Source of the DNA: Salminus brasiliensis
Taxonomy: Eukaryota; Chordata; Actinopteri; Characiformes; Bryconidae
NCBI RefSeq assembly: GCF_030463535.1
Contig: NC_132878.1
Coordinates: 36,148,261 to 36,212,260 of the forward strand
Reading direction: 5' to 3'
DNA: 64,000 nucleotides
Shown here: positions 58,201-64,000 of the stretch, piece by piece
Position numbering within the stretch: the first letter of the stretch is position 1
How the letters are laid out: each line of letters starts with the position of its first letter
Position numbers and translations under genes: made by a program
The notes under the pieces: model-generated
The model's database searches: none
The model's input: the letters and a program-made list of their open reading frames with translations, nothing else
What the model was told of the DNA's origin: nothing

Positions 58201-61200
58201 ATTTTTATTAATAATAATAATAATAATAATAATTTTATTACTAAATTTTTAGTAATAACAGTTTTATTTATATTTAAAAATATGTGTGCATAATATGGAC
58301 AGTTATTTAAATTATCATAATAATGAATTGGCACATCAGCCACTAAAGAGAACAGACATTGATCCTTGTCATCATCCAGTGGTCTGCTTTTAATAGTGCA
58401 AAACTAACCTTCTAACCAAATTTAACTTAAATGAAACTTACATTAAATTATTACTTAAATTACGTAGGCTACAGAATAAACCTGTGAACTTAACAAATAA
58501 AAATTGGTCATTCAAAAGAGTAAACACCATTATCACACATTTAACATTATTGAAATTAGTAGCTCTGGACTAGAGTATTAGCCAAAATGCAGTAAATGCA
58601 TGAATAATGTTTAGCTTTTCACTTATTTCTCATATTTCAGCATCTGTGGCTGCAGAAGGCATAGGTGTGCTTACAATCACTTTTCTGCTTGTGTTTTCCT
58701 TGTGTTCCTGGAATACTTAACATTGAACACAGAACGCTTGTGTAATGTCTTTCATAGAGGCCGTAACATTTTGAACACTGCCCATTTGCTGCTGCTCAAT
58801 TTAAGCCTGTTTATGCTAAATGACATGGTACATCGAACAGTACTTTTGAGTACTTTTGTGTCATTGTCATTTAAATATCATGCATATGATTAGCTAAGTG
58901 TTCAATTATGACAGTTTGTTGTAAACCTTTTCTTTTGTTTTGAAATGTGCTGGTGGGTGAAATTGTGGTGCATCAGCTGAAGACATATACTTTTTCCACC
59001 AGCAGGTGCAGAAAGCACTGGTACTATAAATCATGTGCTCTGAAGCCTCCAACTCACACACATGCACATACCCTAATTAATGTCTGTCAAAACCACATAC
59101 TGCAGGTGCAGAGGACTCACACATACATATACACTACATCATGTCGTTCAAAGAGAATGCATTCACATTTGCCCTACGTCATGCCTCCCAATGTCACCAA
59201 TTGCAGGTGCCCGTTTGAAATGATGGTTACTGTGAATAGTTATGTGGGCATTCCTTTTGGAAAGTTGTCCATCTTTCAAAGATAAAGTCGAAATATTATT
59301 TTAAATATTTTACACAAGATTAGCGTATTATTTTAAAAAAGAAAGGATGGCCATGCAAATGTTTCGGCAGTCCAAGACATTTAAGCTGTCAGAACATGTT
59401 TTTAGCATGTTATGACTATGGAGTGTTCACAGTCATCATTAGGAAACGCCAGGTGATGCCAATTTCAAAGCTTTGTAAATACTGACTTTTCAAACCCAAC
59501 AATCAACAGCTACGGGCTCCTCTAATTAGCTGCTTAGCACTTTGAAAAGAAAGATAATTGGTGCCCACAAAGCAGGAGAAGACTGTATAAAGATAGCAAA
59601 GCTTTTTTCAAGTAGCTGTTTGCTCAGTTCTTAATGCAGCTTAGGTTTAGCAGTTGAGGTCTGACATAACTGCATGTTAGATTGTGATAAAAGAAAATCA
59701 AAACCCCTGTCTGACTGTAAAAGATCTTAAGGACAATTTAGGCTGTGGAGTGGTTGTGCACTGTTCTACTGTGCAGCATCACCTTCACAAATATGACCTA
59801 TATGGAAGAGTCTTCAGAAGAAAACCTCCATTCTCCATCCTCACTGTAAAATTCAGCTAGTTTTTAAAAAGAACCCTTTAAGTCCTTTGGACGAGGAAAG
59901 TAGAAAATAACTGTTGGTATGTTTGGAGAAAAACTGATTTTAATTCAAAGAAAACCTCTCCAACTGTTAAGCACATGAATGGATCAATCATGCTTTGAGT
60001 TTGTGTTGCAGCCAGTGTCTACCAGACATTTCCATGGTAGAGGGTAGAAAGGATTCAGCCAAATACCAGCAAATCCTGGAAGCAAACATCACACCATCTG
60101 TAAAAAAAGAAGCTGAAAATGAATTATATGAATTATATGACATTAAGAGGTTTTGCCATGACCCTCGATGAACCTCACAGTCACTCAGCCTCTAAGATCT
60201 ATGAGGAGACCTTTTGAAGAGCAGTACGTGCAAGCCAGCCCACACTCTTCACAGAACTAGAACAAGGCTCTTAGCTGCCTCCAAAAAGCATTTACAAGCT
60301 GTGATACTTGCCGAAGGGGGTGTTATTAACAACTGACTATGCAGTGTTCCCAGACTTGTGCTTTGGGCCGTTTTCCTTTCATATTATTTTAAAACTGTAA
60401 AAAATGAAAATTAAAAGGTAATATTACTTAAAGGATTAAGGAAATGTGTGCAGACCACACTTGTATACAAATAACTTTTAAGTATTATCAGATGAGGTTT
60501 TACTTGTCTTGATAAGGTGCATTAGAGTCTATTGTGTGCCATATCTGTAGATGCTGTAGGGGGCAGTATTCTTCTTTGAACTTCAGCTAAACATATATGA
60601 AGCACAACAAACACTGTATGTCCAAATGTTTACAACTTTAGTTTGCACCCATTTCTGACACAGATGAGCCTGCACGACTGCCAATAGAACATGACTCTCT
60701 GGAGCAGACTAACATGAACCATTGGTACCGTGCCTAATGCCAGGCGTGGGCTAGAGAGGTATAAAGCCCTCAGCATTCAGCTGGAGGAGCAGTGTTACTG
60801 GATGGTGCTCCATCTAATACTTTTGTGATGAGTTAGGGAGTTGGGGATGAGGTGGGGTTGTGATCATTCCACATGCTGACCTAACTAACACTCTTGTTGC
60901 TAAATGCTTCACAATCTAGTAGAAAGCCTTCTTCCCTGGACAGTAGAGGCAGCTACTCCAACAAAAGCAGGAACAATATTCTTTGATACCCTTGATTTCG
61001 GCAGAAATACTGCATGAGCAGGTGTCCCAATACTTTTGGCCATATAAAGTATATACAAACTTGAACTGAAACATGATGATTTGCAACATAGAGGTAGTCT
61101 CTGGGGTGCAGTGTCTGAACTTTTTGCAACAGTCTACAACTTAAACTTTTTAAATGTTTGTTTTGACACTGGCTGTTCCTTCTAGCCAATTGTTGTACAC

Positions 61201-63079
61201 CTTCTTGATGGAGTTTTGCAATTAAGATGTGTCAAAAAGCAAAAATGTGATTCTGTGCTTTTCTCTGATCTTCCTCTGGTTTCCCTTTGTCATGATGTTA
61301 TCGTACGTGGTTGAGTCAGCTGTGTACTTCTAACGCTCATGCTTGCACCCACAGGCTTTTTCGCTGACTAAGTGTCTGTCTTCAAGTTCCATCTGTCGTC
61401 TGCAGTACAGTACAATACCTAAACTGTTAATGTCTAAAAAATGTTTCTTCAAGGCGTGTTTACTTACGCAGTACTGTTTGTCACCAGGTCCCTGGCCCTG
61501 CTTATTCGAGAGGTCATGATTGGCTCGGTGTTTCTCCCAACCATGGACTTCATGGCTGAACCTGTACGTGTAATATATAAGAACATCTCAGACAGAAGGG
61601 GCTGTGTTTCCATTAAAGTTGACAAAATTCAGTTTACTTAATAAACAGGGATGACACATATGTGCTTTCTTTCCATCCCTGGCATTGTTTCTAGTCCTCC
61701 TACCTTCTACCACTTTAATATATTGAGGTAAAACGTTTGCATTTTACTGAAGGGCAGCCTTTCTAAACCTACAGGACACTGACATGTAGTGAAAGAAGTG
61801 AGACGAAAAAAACACAGGACATAATCATGTATAAAATGATCCAGCTGCGTTGGACATATGGGAACATTTTACTGTTGGGCAGCATTCGTAAGGCTGTGTG
61901 GTACCTGCGTGAGACTTTTATCAGAATCAGAATCAAAATCATTTTATTTGAACAATAATGCTACACATACGAGAACTATTCGGACTAGGCATGGACACAG
62001 ACCTCTAGTTGTTTAAACAGTTCCCCTGTGGAAGCAGCTAAAATAGAATCTGGAAATGCTTACATATGCAGAACAGAGGAAACATCTTTTCATTTGCGTT
62101 TCATGACCACTGAAATTCAGAAAAGCAGCATTTATGATGACTATTCTAATAAATGCTTTGTGAATTTTTGTCAGATTTCATTAAAGGCGTTCATTATGTA
62201 CGTGTTATGCATCCATACTTATTCTGTCCTGCAGTAATGTGTTACCATGTCTACAATATAGCTGTAGCTGTAGTATATTTTGTAGTTGGTAATCAGTGTG
62301 AACGATGGGTTTAAAATGAACTAGTCATCAGGTAGTCTGATGCCACTTTGAAATCTTTCTGAAATCTTCACAAATACTGGATTCAGTGTGAAAACGATCT
62401 CTGAATAACGGGATCATATATCACAGAAATCCAAAAGCAGCTCTTTTAATTACAGTTCTGGCATTTGGCAGAAGCTTTTGTACAGAGTGTCCAACAATGA
62501 TGAATCAAGCTTACAATTTTACAATATTGCAGTTTTTTTTGTTTAATTTAGTTTTGTTTCTTATATTCCTTATATAAATGTTTCTTACCTTATATTTCAT
62601 TAGTATAATGTACTTTAAAAATACAGTGAATTCTTTACTTGAACTTCAGGATGACTGGATGCAGCCGTCTGATTCTGTCTCCCTTTTCCTTCCAGGATAC
62701 AGTAAACCACATGGTCCTCATATTCATTGATGACACTCCTGTAAGTGTATTAGTGTGTTTATATACATCTGGTGAACACATTCAAGAGCAACAGATTACA
62801 AGACAACCTTTGCCAGTTTAAAGGACAATGTGTCAGAAATAAGTCATATTTAAACAAAAGCAGTCGTATTGCACATTTCTGTTGATCTGTTTCTGGGTGC
62901 ACACATTGTACAGGGGGGATGATAGGGGAGCCAGTCTATTGAGTAGTTAATCTGAAGTTTTTTCTTGCCCCTCACTGTCTATGTTATTTCTTCATTAGCC
63001 TGAGCCAGCAACTGAGCCTTCGTCTGCACTGGTGCCCTTCCTGCAGAAATACGCTGACTCGCGCAACAAGAATCCCTCA
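55266..63079 (+). CDS. snx14: Sorting nexin 14, N-terminal half (11 coding exons, continues past the window)
   Basis: Joined exons 55273-55409, 55551-55671, 55760-55836, 55954-56032, 56263-56306, 57358-57445, 57537-57621, 57706-57862, 61488-61563, 62696-62740 and 62999-63079 give 990 nt, 330 codons, with GT-AG borders and matching phases throughout. SNX14 is an ER-anchored PXA-RGS-PX-nexin-C protein acting at ER-lipid droplet contacts in fatty acid handling; loss causes the human cerebellar ataxia SCAR20. The peptide shows two hydrophobic segments (about residues 29-47 and 50-70), a Cys/His cluster [17 protein letters not shown], and the start of the PXA domain from about residue 130, including [15 protein letters not shown] and [23 protein letters not shown] and C-terminal domains lie beyond the right edge. 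The start ATG at 55273 aligns with the family N-terminus. No lesion is seen. Confidence 0.95.
55273..55409 (+). CDS. snx14: snx14 coding exon 1 (start codon, first membrane segment)
   Basis: Acceptor ctttggcag at 55265; ATG at 55273 after 7 bp of 5' UTR. It encodes [15 protein letters not shown]... and the hydrophobic [16 protein letters not shown]. It ends in a split Arg codon before gtgagt. Confidence 0.92.
55551..55671 (+). CDS. snx14: snx14 coding exon 2 (second membrane segment)
   Basis: Acceptor tgtcttttag and donor gtaagt. It encodes [20 protein letters not shown] and the following luminal or linker residues up to KTKDK. Confidence 0.95.
55760..55836 (+). CDS. snx14: snx14 coding exon 3 (Cys/His cluster)
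   Basis: Acceptor cgtgtacag and donor gtagag. It encodes [20 protein letters not shown] and KCTRHR. The CxxC...C.xxH arrangement is characteristic of this family and could bind metal. Confidence 0.94.
55954..56032 (+). CDS. snx14: snx14 coding exon 4
   Basis: Acceptor atctgcttcacag and donor gtagag. It encodes [20 protein letters not shown] and DTSIGE. Confidence 0.94.
56263..56306 (+). CDS. snx14: snx14 coding exon 5 (start of PXA domain)
   Basis: Acceptor ggtcttcag and donor gtatgg. It encodes [14 protein letters not shown], the PXA signature found in SNX13/14/19/25. Confidence 0.95.
57358..57445 (+). CDS. snx14: snx14 coding exon 6 (PXA)
   Basis: Acceptor tttttctgttcag and donor gtaagc. 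It encodes [20 protein letters not shown] and SVLVRRAQK. Confidence 0.95.
57537..57621 (+). CDS. snx14: snx14 coding exon 7 (PXA)
   Basis: Acceptor tcactgtag and donor gtaggt. It encodes [20 protein letters not shown] and IVAKAQQK, ending one base into a codon. Confidence 0.95.
57706..57862 (+). CDS. snx14: snx14 coding exon 8 (PXA)
   Basis: Acceptor tttgtacag and donor gtttgt. It encodes [20 protein letters not shown] and ends [14 protein letters not shown] plus a split Arg codon. Part of its 3' end is echoed at about 59164-59208 in the following intron. Confidence 0.95.
58080..58260. repeat. AT-rich low-complexity tract with (TA)n and (AAT)n
   Basis: The stretch tatatagctta repeats at about 58084-58152, and (TAA)n lies at about 58207-58235. 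Both are inside snx14 intron 8. Confidence 0.8.
59164..59208 (+). other. Partial look-alike of the 3' end of snx14 exon 8, with donor
   Basis: The stretch ttgccctacgtcatgcctcc... aligns with ttcccctatgtcatgcctcc... at about 57826-57864, with about 32 of 40 bases identical by eye, including the terminal tgcag|gt donor. It translates to [13 protein letters not shown] against [13 protein letters not shown]. Upstream exon sequence is not preserved. Confidence 0.6.
59340..60440 (+). mobile_element. Degenerate Tc1-like transposon within snx14 intron 8
   Basis: Transposase-region echoes include gtgcactgttctactgtgcagcatcacc, tatggaagagtcttcagaagaaaacctcc and gaagcaaacatcacaccatctgtaaaaa. The last is shared with the copy at 10885-11640. 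Frames are broken throughout. The ends are not sharply defined. Confidence 0.6.
60605..61055. mobile_element. Tc1/mariner-related non-autonomous element, copy 2
   Basis: The left end acactgtatgtccaaatgtttac and right end gagcaggtgtcccaatacttttggccatataaagta are inverted. The interior (accgtgcctaatgccaggcgtggg, gatggtgctccatctaatactttt) matches copy 1 at 39370. It lies in snx14 intron 8 and has no coding capacity. Confidence 0.8.
61488..61563 (+). CDS. snx14: snx14 coding exon 9 (PXA)
   Basis: Acceptor tttgtcaccag and donor gtacgt. It encodes [20 protein letters not shown] and FMAEP. It follows a 3.6 kb repeat-bearing intron. Confidence 0.94.
61918..61985 (-). repeat. L2-type LINE 3' tail fragment
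   Basis: The stretch atcagaatcagaatcaaaatcattttatttg and the following cacatacgagaa are the reverse complement of the (ATTCTG)n tail and end region of the LINE at 21330-21419. This is a minimal 3' fragment on the - strand in snx14 intron 9. Confidence 0.7.
62696..62740 (+). CDS. snx14: snx14 coding exon 10
   Basis: Acceptor ttttccttccag and donor gtaagt. A 45 bp in-frame exon encoding [15 protein letters not shown]. Confidence 0.93.
62999..63079 (+). CDS. snx14: snx14 coding exon 11 (last in window)
   Basis: Acceptor tttcttcattag and donor gtaaga. An 81 bp in-frame exon encoding [20 protein letters not shown] and SRNKNPS. No further snx14 exon is recognised in the last 920 bp. Confidence 0.93.
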
Positions 63080-64000
63080 GTAAGATCAGCTTTAATTGAT
63101 TAAGAAAAATAAAATTTTGCAGCCTTTATGTAACATTATATAGGAATTGACCTCACAATAACAGCTTCAGGATCACTTTTAAGGATGTTACAGTCCCTAT
63201 TACAAGTAAGTGTACCATCATTGCCACTCCAGGCCTTCTTGCCCTAATAGTACGATTTGCATTAACTGCAGTGGCATAAAAGCAAATTGTACTCCATAAT
63301 TGTAGGGGGAGTGTATGTATATAGTGCTTTTAACAACAGATGATGGCTGTGTCTGAAACTGGAGGTAGCTCACTTGATGGCTGGATGCCTACATTGTCTC
63401 ACAAGTCAGTGCTTTAGAAGGCAGTGTAGTGCTGAAAGTCTCTGTAACCGAATCACAACAGTATGTCCAGCATACGTAACAGCTCACTGCTAGATGTGAG
63501 CGTTTAGCTGTGTTTTATCAGTGTTATCATTATCAATTAGCATTTTTGCTACAATAAAGTAGAAGGCTAGATTTCTAAACTTTGGCGCCTAAGTAGCTTT
63601 ACACAGATCTGTGTCTGAGCCCCAACTAAGCAAATCAATGGCAATAGTAGCAAGAAATACTCAGTCAGATGAAGAGGAAGAAACATTGAGCGGAACCAAG
63701 CCTCAAAAGGGGAACCTCTCATCCTCTGGTCGACACCGGATAGCAAAACAAGTAACAGCAAAAGCATAAAATACAGAAATGGGAATGGAAACGTAGTAAT
63801 GAAAAACTAATAAAGAAATAGAAGTGAGTCTAATATTTTACAGAAGTGCTTACATTTAACTACTGAAACTAGATATGAAGGTGAATAGAGATCTATGATT
63901 ACCATGTTTATAAGACTATGTAGAAAACTCAGTATGATTAGTTATGTTAAAAGTAATGAGTTTAGGAAGAGTCAATGTGTGGATCAGTTTTATCAGAGGG
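63080..64000 (+). other. snx14: snx14 intron 11 (to the window edge)
   Basis: AT-rich intron sequence after the gtaaga donor. No exon or repeat end is recognised. Confidence 0.7.

Overview
The window is vertebrate nuclear DNA, almost certainly a teleost fish. The spliced protein fragments match vertebrate RNGTT, CNR1 and SNX14. The spaces between them are filled with fish-type repeats: Tc1-like transposons, tRNA-derived SINEs, an L2-like LINE tail, MITEs and many long dinucleotide runs. There are no bacterial-style operons. Most open reading frames outside the named exons are chance ORFs, microsatellite translations or antisense shadows.

Layout on the + strand. (1) 1-2680: the last two coding exons and 3' UTR of rngtt (mRNA capping enzyme), which enters from the left. 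(2) About 2.7-42.4 kb: a 40 kb intergenic desert holding only repeats, minisatellites, hairpins and possible regulatory DNA. (3) About 42.4-48.0 kb: cnr1 (cannabinoid receptor 1), with a GC-rich promoter and noncoding first exon, a 1.2 kb intron, a single intact 471-codon coding exon and a long 3' UTR. (4) About 50.3-51.6 kb on the - strand: a small noncoding gene whose intron carries a C/D box snoRNA. Its two guide elements match the 28S rRNA sites of U50 (SNORD50), so I call it the fish counterpart of SNHG5. (5) From about 52.7 kb to the right edge: snx14, with eleven coding exons (330 codons) visible and the rest beyond the window. Its 5' UTR intron contains a 1.7 kb, almost C-free, telomere-like minisatellite.

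The genes are not a pathway. They are neighbours in a conserved chromosomal segment. In human, RNGTT and CNR1 lie at 6q15 and SNX14 with SNHG5 at 6q14.3, a few Mb apart, so this fish keeps both pairs in a compressed 64 kb. The 40 kb gap upstream of cnr1 is the natural place for cnr1 regulatory elements.

I did not find a convincing novel multi-gene system. The most interesting items are the U50 host gene, the strand-asymmetric minisatellite with an exact 521 bp higher-order duplication in snx14 intron 1, a 155 bp near-perfect hairpin at 10.1 kb, a second miRNA-like hairpin at 25.3 kb, a 59 bp minisatellite split by an LTR-like insertion, and a partial look-alike of snx14 exon 8 within intron 8.
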